From contig NZ_JAFCJM010000017.1 of the NCBI RefSeq assembly GCF_018130955.1, positions 1 through 64,000 of the forward strand: DNA of 64,000 nucleotides, read 5' to 3'. Position 1 is the first letter of the stretch; each line of letters opens with the position of its first letter. Below the pieces are notes generated by a model, which was not told the DNA's origin, did no database searches, and saw only the letters and a list, made by a program, of their open reading frames with translations. Shown here in pieces: positions 41,909 through 50,512 of this stretch. The position numbers and the translations under genes are program-made. Source of the stretch: Bradyrhizobium liaoningense (lineage in GTDB: Bacteria; Pseudomonadota; Alphaproteobacteria; Rhizobiales; Xanthobacteraceae).

Positions 41909-43044
41909 AGGTGACGATCTGCGGTGCAGGGCGGACTGGGCATTTGAATGCCGTGCTCTTCAAGCAGCGTCCAGGTATCACTGTTTCCGTGCTGACGGGA
42001 GCGGCTGCCGTCGTCGATGGGTGGGCGAGGGGAGACGGTGTTTGGTGGGCCCAGACGGCGGACGGCCACGTCTTGAGCGGACGGCCCGACTATGTCGGCA
42101 CCGATCCGAGCGAGGCGCTCACAAACACGGACATGGTGATCGTGACGCAGCCGGCCCACGCGCGGCCCGCGCTTCTACACGATATCGCACCGTATCTCCC
42201 CCGGGACAGGACTGTCTATGTCGGCGCGATTCCTGGCTTTTGCGGCTTCAACTGGCTCGCAGCCAAAACCCTTTCAGGCACAGACAATGTGGTGATCTGG
42301 GGCATGAAGGACGTGCCCCATACGGCCTTCGATCTGGTCCCGGGCGAGCGGGTGCGCATGGGCGGGGCCAAGGCCCAGCTCTTTGCGGCACTTCATCGCC
42401 ACGAGTCCGCAGCGAGCCGCACCAAGCTCCAGGCGATGTTGAGCCGACTTTATGAAGCTCCCGTCACCGTGCTGCAGGACTATCTGGAAATCACGCTGAC
42501 GCCGGGCAACGCGCTGATGCATCCCGCCGTGCTCTATGCCTTGATCGGCCCCGGTGCCCCCTGGGAAAACAAGCCCTTTGATCGTCCTCTCTGCTGGTGG
42601 AGCGACTGCCCGCGCGCCGGCGCCGAATTGCTGGAAGCGTGTGATGCGGAAAACCAGGCAATCCGCCATGCGGCCGAGTCACGCCTGGGCATTGACCTGA
42701 GTTCGGTGAAGCCGCTCCGGCAGGAATTGATCGAGGCTTATAGCAGTCAGATCGAGGACAACCGAACCATGTATACGCTGTTGCGAACCAACCGTGCTTA
42801 CGCGGGCATTCACGCCCCACTCGTTCCCAATCCGGACGGGCCCGGCCTTGTCATCGACCGGGCAAGCCGCGCTTTCCACGAAGACATCGCCTGCGGGCAG
42901 GCACTGCTGGTGGAATTGGCCGCGCGGCTTGAAGTGGCAACTCCCGCGATCACGAAAACCTACAATTGGGCGCTCAACTACCACGGCGGGTTCACCGAAG
43001 ACGCGTCGGCTTGCTTGCCCGCCAAATGGCCGGAGGAAGCGTAA
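41905..43044 (+). CDS. NAD/NADP octopine/nopaline (opine) dehydrogenase family protein
   Basis: A 379-residue opine dehydrogenase. The N-terminal nucleotide motif VTICGAGRTGHLNAVLF is followed by TDMVIVTQPAHARPALLHDIAPYL. The C-terminal catalytic domain contains TLTPGNALMHPAVLYALIG (conserved Asn and His of the octopine DH domain), near residues 198-216. Such enzymes make or break a C-N bond between an amino acid amine and a 2-oxo acid with NAD(P)H. In this operon it replaces SbnB, which belongs to another family. It overlaps both neighbours (ATGA before, TAATG after). Confidence 0.85.
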   Translation: MKVTICGAGRTGHLNAVLFKQRPGITVSVLTGAAAVVDGWARGDGVWWAQTADGHVLSGRPDYVGTDPSEALTNTDMVIVTQPAHARPALLHDIAPYLPRDRTVYVGAIPGFCGFNWLAAKTLSGTDNVVIWGMKDVPHTAFDLVPGERVRMGGAKAQLFAALHRHESAASRTKLQAMLSRLYEAPVTVLQDYLEITLTPGNALMHPAVLYALIGPGAPWENKPFDRPLCWWSDCPRAGAELLEACDAENQAIRHAAESRLGIDLSSVKPLRQELIEAYSSQIEDNRTMYTLLRTNRAYAGIHAPLVPNPDGPGLVIDRASRAFHEDIACGQALLVELAARLEVATPAITKTYNWALNYHGGFTEDASACLPAKWPEEA

Positions 43045-44930
43045 TGAACGAGAGGATGTCTTCCTCCGCAGAGGCCGAAGCTCAGACGCGTGCCGCGCAG
43101 CTTTGGTTGGGCGCATCGCGCAATGCGCTCAACCGGTTGGTCCGCTGCCTGTTTGCCGAGCGTCTCCTTGAACCGGATGCATTATTGCGGGCGCGTGACG
43201 GTAACCAAGCATGGCTGCCCCTTTGGCAGTCACGCCGGGTCCTGCATTTCGCCGACCTGCGTCGTGCGCCTGCCGGAACATTGCAAAATCGTGGTTCTGT
43301 CGAAGTGCTGGACGAGACCGGCGCTCGGCGCCGGATCGATGATCCCTCCGACCTCATCGGGCAGGTCGTGCCCGCCTTGTCGATCAAGCCTGCATCGGAT
43401 GCCGTCCAGCATCTCATACGCGACGTCGAGGACAGCATGCGCAACGACGTCCTGGCGCGTCGTCACCGTGAGCACTGGAGCTCCGAGCTCCGAGGGAAGG
43501 TGGCCGAAGCAGGCGCGCAGGGATTCCTCGCATATCTGGAAAAGAGCCTGCCGCCGCACCTGGCGGCCATGACTCTCGATCAGTGGGGGGCGCTCGAAGG
43601 TCACCCCTTCTATCCAACATGGAAGGCCAAACCCGACCTGTCGCCCGAGGACGTCACTGCTTTGTCGCCTGAGTTCGGTGCTCGCGTGCGCGTTCGGGTC
43701 GCGGCGCTGCGCAAGGAATGGACCTATGTGGAGAGGATGCCGCATGTCGGCAGCTATTCGGAATGGTTCTCACAAAACTTCCCCGAGCTCTGGCGCGACT
43801 GGACCGACGGATTGAATGAACGTGGAAAGTCCCCTGAGGACTGGCTGCCTCTACCTGTTCATATCTGGCATCTTGACAACTTCGTGCGTCGTGAATTCGC
43901 ATTCGAGATAGCTTCCGGAGTTTTCGACCCGGATGGCCCTGAGGTCGTGACGCTGCCGTCAATGTCGTTCCGCACAATGCTGCCGGACGAACAGGAGCCG
44001 AGGCCCTTTATCAAGCTGCCGGTGGCGATCTGGATGACCAGCGAACAGCGCACTCTGCAGGCCAAGTCGATTCACATGGGGCCGCGTCTCAGCACTCTGA
44101 TTTCCGATATTCTGTCGAAGGAGAGGGAGCTGTGTGACGGGTTGGAGATCTTCACCGAAGAGCTGGGCGCAATCCTGCACCACCCCATAACGGGCGACGA
44201 GCATCCGGGCCGCTTTCTCTCGGTTGTCTACCGCAACTCCGACGCTCTGGTGCGAAATGATGGTCTGCCGGTCACTGTTGCGGCACTCTTGACGGCAAGC
44301 CCGATCGATGGTCGCCCGCTCATTTGCGAATTGATTGCGAGAAGCGGCGATGAAAGCGAAGCGGGCGTATCTGCGTTTTTCCGTGCCTATGTAGTGACGG
44401 TCCTCCGGCCCACGCTCGCGATGTATCTGCTCTACGGAATTGCCTTTGAGGCACATCAGCAAAACAGCACGATCGTCTTCGATGAAACCGGCCACCCGCG
44501 AAAACTGCTGATCCGTGATTTCGGCGATGGCCGCAGTTTTGCACCCCTGTTTAGGAAACGAGGACACGACCTCAAGCCCTTTACTCGCGCGGGGATCTTA
44601 CCCACCACGTTTGATGACGACATCGGTCTCGTACGTTCATTCGTCATCGACGCCTGCTTCGTCTGCCACCTCCATGAGGTCGCACTGTGCCTCCGCGAAC
44701 ACTATGCCCTGTCGGGCGCAGGCCTTTGGCGCATCCTGCGGGAAGAAACCGAAGCAGGTTTCGACGCGCTCAGGCCACGCATGTTGTCGGACGCGTTCTG
44801 GCTCGAAGAACGCAAGGCCTTTCTCGAAAAACCCTGGCCGAGCCGCTCGGTGCTACGGATGCATCTGGGGCGCTATCGCGACTACCGGGTTGAGCACGAG
44901 CTGCCAAATCCAATGGCGGGAGCGGAATGA
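43044..44930 (+). CDS. IucA/IucC-family NRPS-independent siderophore (NIS) synthetase
   Basis: A 628-residue NIS synthetase. ATP-binding region HPITGDEHPGRFLSVVYR is at about 390-410. The catalytic block GIAFEAHQQNSTIVFDETGHPRKLLIRDFGD is at about 465-495 (His-x-Gln-Asn and RDFGD), and a ferric-reductase-like C-terminal part follows. It condenses a carboxylic acid such as citrate or malate with an amine, via an acyl-adenylate. It is the only NIS synthetase in the locus, which limits the product to one such amide type. CGGAGGAAG precedes ATG 43044. Confidence 0.9.
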   Translation: MNERMSSSAEAEAQTRAAQLWLGASRNALNRLVRCLFAERLLEPDALLRARDGNQAWLPLWQSRRVLHFADLRRAPAGTLQNRGSVEVLDETGARRRIDDPSDLIGQVVPALSIKPASDAVQHLIRDVEDSMRNDVLARRHREHWSSELRGKVAEAGAQGFLAYLEKSLPPHLAAMTLDQWGALEGHPFYPTWKAKPDLSPEDVTALSPEFGARVRVRVAALRKEWTYVERMPHVGSYSEWFSQNFPELWRDWTDGLNERGKSPEDWLPLPVHIWHLDNFVRREFAFEIASGVFDPDGPEVVTLPSMSFRTMLPDEQEPRPFIKLPVAIWMTSEQRTLQAKSIHMGPRLSTLISDILSKERELCDGLEIFTEELGAILHHPITGDEHPGRFLSVVYRNSDALVRNDGLPVTVAALLTASPIDGRPLICELIARSGDESEAGVSAFFRAYVVTVLRPTLAMYLLYGIAFEAHQQNSTIVFDETGHPRKLLIRDFGDGRSFAPLFRKRGHDLKPFTRAGILPTTFDDDIGLVRSFVIDACFVCHLHEVALCLREHYALSGAGLWRILREETEAGFDALRPRMLSDAFWLEERKAFLEKPWPSRSVLRMHLGRYRDYRVEHELPNPMAGAE

Positions 44931-46156
44931 CAAATGCTTCCGTCGCGCTTCGCGGTTTCGGACCTGTCTTTGTTTTGCTGTTCGGACTGCAATTCATTTC
45001 CATGGGCGCCATGGAGATGAGTGGTCCATTCTGGCCGGTCCAAATCAAAAAATTGAGCCCTTCCGACAGCATCTTTGGACTCGCAGGTGTTGGTGTCTAC
45101 GTTGGCCCGATGATTGGCATGTCGCTGACCAGCGCCTTCTGGGGGCTAATCGGCGATCGCTACGGCAATCGGCTGATGATGGTTCGGGCGCTCGGCGGGT
45201 TAGCGGTCACGCAACTGCTTGTTGCCGTTGCACAAGATGTCTGGACGATCATGGCGCTGCGTTTCTTGCAGGGCGCCTGCGCCGGCTATATTGCGCCTGC
45301 GCAGGCCTATGGCGTGCAGATGACCGGCGGGAAGGATCGCGCAAGCCTCTTCGCCTGGTTGCAGGTTGCCACGAATGTGGGCTCGCTGGGCGGCGCTTTC
45401 CTAGGCGGGCTCATTCTCGATAGCTTCCCTTTTGCCGGAATAAATCTGGCCGCCGGGGCAATTTGCGCGCTGTGCGCTGCCGTTGCCTGGTTGAGCCTGC
45501 CGGTACCGACGCCAGGAGCTGCTGCCGCCAATCACGGAAAGGCGGGTACAGCAAAGCCTACGGCGTCGAAGGGTGCTCCGATCGCAGCTCTTCTTGCCTT
45601 GATGGGGATGCTGCTTGCGAGCCGCATGGTCCTGCAGGTTCCTTTCTCACTGTACATGACCCAGGTATTTGGCGCCCGGCACTGGGTCGCCGGGCTCACC
45701 TACGGGCTGCTGGCGTGCGGCTTTGTCGTGGCTGCGCCCCTATGGGCGCGGCTCTTCGAGAACCGAACGTCATCCTATGTTCTGGGCGGGAACGTGCTGA
45801 TTTCGGCCGCGTGCGTTTTGGTTACGCATCTGGCGGGCAGCACGGGCTCCGTTGCCGTATTCGCGTTCCTGTATTTTATTTGGGGCACGCTTCTTGGGGG
45901 AACGACACCGGTCCTTCTCGCACTTATTTCGGCAGCCGTGGCTAACGATCGGCAGGGCGCGGTTCTGGGCCTCGCGCAAGCTTCCCAACAGGTCGCTTCC
46001 GCGAGCGGCATCATTGCCGGCGTCGCGGTCACCCAGCTCTTTGGTCTCGAAGCCGCTTTCCCGCTCGTCGCCGCGCTTTACGTACTGTCATTCCTGTTGG
46101 CTCTCTGCGTCTGGCTCAAAACTGCGCACCCCACTCAAAAAGGAAGCCGACCATGA
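44927..46156 (+). CDS. MFS transporter, probable siderophore exporter
   Basis: A 409-residue major facilitator with 12 predicted helices. The first half contains GVYVGPMIGMSLTSAFWGLIGDRYGNRLMMVRALGG with the MFS loop-2 motif (GDRYGNR). A hydrophilic central loop (about 185-210) precedes the second half. It overlaps the NIS synthetase by four bases and the binding protein by four. In NIS operons this position is usually an exporter of the apo-siderophore. Confidence 0.85.
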   Translation: MTNASVALRGFGPVFVLLFGLQFISMGAMEMSGPFWPVQIKKLSPSDSIFGLAGVGVYVGPMIGMSLTSAFWGLIGDRYGNRLMMVRALGGLAVTQLLVAVAQDVWTIMALRFLQGACAGYIAPAQAYGVQMTGGKDRASLFAWLQVATNVGSLGGAFLGGLILDSFPFAGINLAAGAICALCAAVAWLSLPVPTPGAAAANHGKAGTAKPTASKGAPIAALLALMGMLLASRMVLQVPFSLYMTQVFGARHWVAGLTYGLLACGFVVAAPLWARLFENRTSSYVLGGNVLISAACVLVTHLAGSTGSVAVFAFLYFIWGTLLGGTTPVLLALISAAVANDRQGAVLGLAQASQQVASASGIIAGVAVTQLFGLEAAFPLVAALYVLSFLLALCVWLKTAHPTQKGSRP

Positions 46157-47325
46157 TGGAACACCGTTCGCTGCTGCATGCCGCGGTGATGGCTATTGTT
46201 CTGATCGCTTTGCTTTCAACAGCAGGATTTGCTGGCGAACCCGGACTCGGACAGACACAAGCGCCGTTGACCCTCACTGATATCGCGGGCCGTCAGGTGA
46301 CGCTTAGCGCGCCCGTCAAGCGCATGCTTCTGGGCGAAGGCCGGCAGCTCTATCTCATCGCCTCGCTCGAGCCTGAAGATCCTCTGGCCCATGTGGTTGC
46401 GTGGCGCACCGATCTGATCGCGGCCGACCCCGCCACTTACGCGCAGTATCTCGAAGTGTTTCCGGAGTTGGCGAAGCTCCCGGCCTTTAAGGGGCAGGAG
46501 GACAGCTTGATCGACATTGAATCGGCGATCATCCAGAAGCCTGATGTGGTGCTGCTCAATCTTGAATCCATGCAGGCCAACAAGGACGCCAACTACATCG
46601 AGAAGCTCGCGGCACTGAACATACCGGTTCTCTATATCGATTTTCGCCACCGTCCCCTGGAAAACACCGAGCCGACGATTCGGCTCCTTGGCAGGATCAT
46701 GGGGCGCGAGGCGCGTGCGGAGGGGATTATCGCGTTCCGCCACCAGGCCATGGCTGCAGTTGCCAACGTCCTTGCCGCCAAACAACCGAAACGCCCCAAT
46801 GTGTTCGTCGAGCGGATCGGTGGCTACTCGCAGGATTGCTGCCTGTCTTTCGGCGCAGAGAATTTCGGCAAGTATGTCGAGCTCGCTGGCGGCCACAATA
46901 TCGGCAGCGACATCATTCCCTCGACCTTCGGGCAGATCAGCCCCGAACAGGTCATCGTCGCCGATCCCGAGCATGTGGTGGTTACCAGCGCCGACTGGAA
47001 AGCCTATGTACCCGGCGGCCACTGGATTCCGCTCGGCCCAGGGGCGGATCCTCGCCTGACGCGCAAGAAGCTAGAATGGTTCGTTACTCGCGACGCCTAT
47101 ACCGGCATCGCGGCAAAGAAGACGCAGAATTTTCACGGCATTTGGCACCAGTTCTACAACAGCCCTTACGAATTTGTTGCCGTCCAACAATTGGCGAAGT
47201 GGTTCCACCCCGAACTGTTTTCCGATCTGGACCCCAATGCAACCTTTGCCGAATATCATCGTCGCTTCCTGCCCATAGGCTACCGGCCCGGCTACAGCAT
47301 CAGCCTTTCCGACGGCCAGCGATGA
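46153..47325 (+). CDS. Siderophore ABC transporter periplasmic binding protein (FecB/TroA-like)
   Basis: A 390-residue class III (helical backbone) binding protein. The signal peptide is MMEHRSLLHAAVMAIVLIALLSTAGFAG. Mature landmarks are LTDIAGRQVTLSAPVKRMLLGEG, IESAIIQKPDVVLLNLES, LAALNIPVLYIDFRHRPLENTEPTIRLLG and FGQISPEQVIVADPEHVVVT, the layout of ferric-siderophore receptors. It overlaps the permease start (ATGA). Specificity is unknown but likely the product of this operon. Confidence 0.87.
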   Translation: MMEHRSLLHAAVMAIVLIALLSTAGFAGEPGLGQTQAPLTLTDIAGRQVTLSAPVKRMLLGEGRQLYLIASLEPEDPLAHVVAWRTDLIAADPATYAQYLEVFPELAKLPAFKGQEDSLIDIESAIIQKPDVVLLNLESMQANKDANYIEKLAALNIPVLYIDFRHRPLENTEPTIRLLGRIMGREARAEGIIAFRHQAMAAVANVLAAKQPKRPNVFVERIGGYSQDCCLSFGAENFGKYVELAGGHNIGSDIIPSTFGQISPEQVIVADPEHVVVTSADWKAYVPGGHWIPLGPGADPRLTRKKLEWFVTRDAYTGIAAKKTQNFHGIWHQFYNSPYEFVAVQQLAKWFHPELFSDLDPNATFAEYHRRFLPIGYRPGYSISLSDGQR

Positions 47326-48389
47326 CAGATATTCATAGCGAAGCACTGACCTTAACCGGACGCGGTGCCTACCAAGCGCTGAGCGCCAGGCGCTGGATCG
47401 TTCTCCTTGCGCTGGTGGTTGGGGTTTGCATCGCATTGGTCGGCGACCTCTCGACTGGACCGGCCAGCTACGGGCTTGGAGAGGTTGTGCGCACGCTCGT
47501 CCGGCCAGCAGAGGCCGATGCGCAGATGCGCGTCATTGTCTGGTCGATCCGCATGCCGTCGGCCCTTATGGGCGTCGTGGTCGGCGTGGCGCTTGCCATC
47601 GGCGGCGCTCAGATGCAGACCATCTTGAACAATCCGCTGGCGAGCCCGTTTACGCTGGGCATTTCCGCCGGTGCAAGCTTTGGCGCGGCTCTCGCGCTCG
47701 CCTTCGGTGTCGCACTGGTTCCCATGGCAGGCGACTACATCGTCGCGGCTAATGCTTTCGTCGTGGCCATGGCAACGGCCTTCCTGATCCATTTGGCCAG
47801 CCTTCGACGCGGAGCGTCGATCCAAATGATCGTGCTTTTGGGCATTGCACTGGTTTTCAGTTTCAATACGGCGCTCGCCATCACCCAATATTTCGCTGCC
47901 GAGCAGGCGGTCGCGGCCGTCGTCTTCTGGACCATGGGCAGCCTCACCAAGGCAACATGGTCCAAGCTCGCCATCACCGCGCTCGTCGCGGGTCTAACCT
48001 TGCCGGTCTTTCTGCGCCGCCGGTGGCAGTTGACGGCCTTGCGTCTTGGCGAGGCGCGCGCGGCGAGCTTCGGCATTCCCGTGCGGCGCCTGCGGCTCGA
48101 AACACTGATCCTTGTCTCCCTTTTGTCGGCGATCCCCGTCGCGTTTGTCGGCACGATCGGTTTCATCGGTCTCGTAGGTCCGCACATCGCCCGCATGATG
48201 GTCGGCGAAGACCAGCGCTTCCTGCTGCCCGCGAGTGCACTGACTGGCGCGCTGATCATGTCGTTGAGCTCGATCCTGGCCAAAATCGCGGTACCCGGCG
48301 CCGTCCTCCCGATCGGCATCGTCACCTCAGCGATCGGATTGCCGGTCTTCCTCTATCTGATCCTGAAAAGCGGACGAGACATATGGTAG
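47322..48389 (+). CDS. Siderophore ABC transporter permease (FecCD family)
   Basis: A 355-residue FecCD permease with about ten helices. Landmarks are IRMPSALMGVVVGVALAIGGAQMQTILNNPLASPFTLGISAGASFGA near 80-125 and VAFVGTIGFIGLVGPHIARMMVGEDQRFLLPASALTGA near 270-310. It is a single permease, so it works as a homodimer. It overlaps the ATPase gene by seven bases. Confidence 0.9.
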   Translation: MTDIHSEALTLTGRGAYQALSARRWIVLLALVVGVCIALVGDLSTGPASYGLGEVVRTLVRPAEADAQMRVIVWSIRMPSALMGVVVGVALAIGGAQMQTILNNPLASPFTLGISAGASFGAALALAFGVALVPMAGDYIVAANAFVVAMATAFLIHLASLRRGASIQMIVLLGIALVFSFNTALAITQYFAAEQAVAAVVFWTMGSLTKATWSKLAITALVAGLTLPVFLRRRWQLTALRLGEARAASFGIPVRRLRLETLILVSLLSAIPVAFVGTIGFIGLVGPHIARMMVGEDQRFLLPASALTGALIMSLSSILAKIAVPGAVLPIGIVTSAIGLPVFLYLILKSGRDIW

Positions 48390-49135
48390 TGCTGAGCACG
48401 CATCGCCTCGGCGCGCGCTTCGGATCACGCCAGGTACTACGGGATGTCACGCTTCCGCCCTGTTATGGCGGCGAGGTGGTGGCCGTCATTGGTCCGAATG
48501 CTGCGGGCAAGTCGACGCTGTTTCGGCGCCTGGCGGGTATTCTTCCCGGGCCCGGCGAGTGCCGGCTGGAAGGTGTGCGCGATGCAGATCGCGCCGTCGC
48601 CTACATGCCTCAGGACCAAACCGCAAGCGCAGTTCTGACGGTGTTCGAATCCGTCCTTCTTGCGCGCAAGCAGGTCAGCGGCTGGCGTCTGGAGAGGTCC
48701 GATCTGGCGGCGGTCGACCAGGCGCTGGCAGCACTCGATATGGGCGATCTTGCCAATCGAATCCTTTCCGAGCTGAGCGGAGGACAGCGCCAGCTCGTCG
48801 GCCTTGCCCAATGTCTCGTGCGCGAACCGCAGGTGCTGCTCTTGGACGAGCCCACCAGCGCGCTAGACATGCACCGCCAGCTGGAAGCGATGCGGCAGGT
48901 GCGCAGCCTTGCGCACGACGAGGGTATGCTCGTGCTGATCGCGCTGCACCATCTCGACCTGGCACTGAAGTTCGCCGACAAGGTCGCGATCCTCTCTGAC
49001 GGGACGTTGCACGATTTCGGCACGGCGGCTGGCGTCCTGACGCCGGAAAACCTTGCCGCCACCTTTCGCATCAGGGCTCGTGTCGAATCCTGTTCACAGG
49101 GCAAGCCACATTTGATCGTCGACGACGCGATCTGA
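48383..49135 (+). CDS. Siderophore ABC transporter ATPase (FecE-like)
   Basis: A 250-residue ATPase. Walker A is GPNAAGKSTLFRRLAG near 36, signature LSGGQRQLVGLAQCLV near 136, Walker B VLLLDEPTSALD near 156, and the switch histidine IALHHLDLAL near 193. The start ATG 48383 lies inside the end of the permease gene. It is the last gene of the metallophore operon. Confidence 0.9.
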   Translation: MVVLSTHRLGARFGSRQVLRDVTLPPCYGGEVVAVIGPNAAGKSTLFRRLAGILPGPGECRLEGVRDADRAVAYMPQDQTASAVLTVFESVLLARKQVSGWRLERSDLAAVDQALAALDMGDLANRILSELSGGQRQLVGLAQCLVREPQVLLLDEPTSALDMHRQLEAMRQVRSLAHDEGMLVLIALHHLDLALKFADKVAILSDGTLHDFGTAAGVLTPENLAATFRIRARVESCSQGKPHLIVDDAI

Positions 49136-49160
49136 TGCCCGACGAGTGAGGGGGCTGGCC

Positions 49161-49235
49161 TCAGAAGTCCGTCGTGATGGACAGCTTCACCGTGCCGCTT
49201 CCATGGGTCATGCTGTCGGCGGGCATCCGCGCTGC
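49161..49235 (-). pseudogene. C-terminal remnant of an outer-membrane barrel protein
   Basis: Minus-strand codons ending at TGA 49163-49161 read ADSMTHGSGTVKLSITTDF, a typical last beta-strand of an outer-membrane barrel with terminal Phe. Nothing upstream in frame continues a barrel; the LacI gene lies on that side. It looks like the leftover end of a receptor gene removed by rearrangement. Short, so not certain. Confidence 0.3.
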
Positions 49236-49269
49236 ATGTGCTGACTGGATTTAGGAGAATTGTGCCGTC

Positions 49270-50352
49270 CTAGCCGGACCTCGCGCCTCGGGATGAATGG
49301 CCGGGACTCTTCCGCGGCGGGCGCGTGCTGTCGCGTAGCATCAGCGTGGCGGGAAGTTTGATGTTCTTCCGCAGCCCCGCTTGGCCGATCGTCATCAGAG
49401 CGATCAGTTCGGCTGCGGCGGTGGCCCCGAGGTCCCGGCGCGGCTGGACGATGGTCGTCAAGGTGGGTTCGCAATAGTCGGCATAGGCAATGCCGTCGAA
49501 GCCGACGACGGAGAGATCGTCCGGGATCTGGAGGCCGGCCGCGTGCACGGTCTTGATCAGGCCGATCGCCATTTCGTCATTGGCCGCAAACAGTGCGGTC
49601 GGACGCGCTACGGTCTCGAGCGCCAGCAGCGCGCGGCCGGCCTCGACACCGGCGCGGAAGGTAAAATCGCCGGGCAGAATCAACCCCGCATCGGCCGCAA
49701 TCCCCGCCTCGCGCAAGGCCTGCCGATAGCCTTCGAGACGCTGCTGCTCGAGGATGTTGGATTTGGGCCCGGACAGATAGGCGATACTCGTGTGGCCCAG
49801 TTCGATGAGGTGTCCCACCGCCTCGCGCGCAGTGCCGACATTGTCGATTGTGACCTGCGGGAAGTTTTCGCGGGGGATGTACTCGCAAGCGGCAACCAAC
49901 GGCACGTGCGCTTCGCGCAAGTCGCGGTCGGGGCTGCGCATCACGTGGCCGCACAAGAGCAAAACGCCGTCGGCCTGGCCGGCGCAGACCAGGTCGACGT
50001 AACGCGCCTCCTTCTCCGGCGAGCCAGCCAGATTGGCAATGATGAGTCCGTAGCCGGCGGTCGACAGCGTGTCGTCGATGCCCTGTAGAACCTCGGCGAA
50101 GAACGGGTTGGCGATGTCCGGCACCGCCACGAGCACGACCATGGTCTTTCGGACGCGCAGGTTCCTTGCGGAAATGTTCGGCGTGTAGCCGGTGTCGCGC
50201 ACGGCGGCGAGTACGCGTGCGCGGGTTTCCTCAATCACGACCTCGGGGCGGGCCAGCGTCCGGCTGACGGTCGCAACCGAGACTCCCGCAAGCCGCGCAA
50301 CGTCGGCGATCCTGGCCGCCTTTTGACGTGTTACTCCGGTTCGCTTGGCCAT
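49270..50352 (-). CDS. LacI-family transcriptional regulator
   Basis: A 360-residue LacI/GalR repressor. The N-terminal HTH is ARIADVARLAGVSVATVSRTLARPE, followed by the hinge YTPNISARNLRVRKT and the periplasmic-binding-like ligand domain (VVLVAVPDIANPFFAEVLQGIDDTL ... VVGFDGIAYADYCEPTLTTIVQP). ATG 50352 is chosen; ATG 50367 adds five residues. Long open reading beyond that is non-coding. It faces the sugar ABC operon, and a perfect palindromic operator lies between them, so it probably represses that operon in the absence of sugar. Confidence 0.9.
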   Translation of the reverse strand: MAKRTGVTRQKAARIADVARLAGVSVATVSRTLARPEVVIEETRARVLAAVRDTGYTPNISARNLRVRKTMVVLVAVPDIANPFFAEVLQGIDDTLSTAGYGLIIANLAGSPEKEARYVDLVCAGQADGVLLLCGHVMRSPDRDLREAHVPLVAACEYIPRENFPQVTIDNVGTAREAVGHLIELGHTSIAYLSGPKSNILEQQRLEGYRQALREAGIAADAGLILPGDFTFRAGVEAGRALLALETVARPTALFAANDEMAIGLIKTVHAAGLQIPDDLSVVGFDGIAYADYCEPTLTTIVQPRRDLGATAAAELIALMTIGQAGLRKNIKLPATLMLRDSTRPPRKSPGHSSRGARSG

Positions 50353-50418
50353 ATCGTGGCTCGCCATCTCGGCGTCATAACGGGACTTGCAAAATCTTGA
50401 AGTTCTGGTAGGATGGAC

Positions 50419-50434
50419 ATGTAATCGATTACAT
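50419..50434. promoter_or_regulatory. LacI-type operator, perfect 16-bp palindrome
   Basis: ATGTAATCGATTACAT is fully self-complementary with the central CG typical of LacI/GalR operators. It lies 67 bp from the LacI start and 79 bp before the binding-protein gene. The half-site ATGTAA recurs at 50440-50445. Confidence 0.75.
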
Positions 50435-50512
50435 TCGGCATGTAAAGCCAGAACGAGCCCATAAGGGCCGCAAGCCGAATAAACAGGCCTGTAAAGGCAA
50501 ATCAGGGAGGGA

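Noticed and set aside
36732..49135. Staphyloferrin B-type pathway as the reading of the metallophore operon
   Set aside because: That pathway needs three NIS synthetases and an SbnB of another family; only one synthetase and an opine dehydrogenase are present. Kept only as a partial analogy for the early steps.
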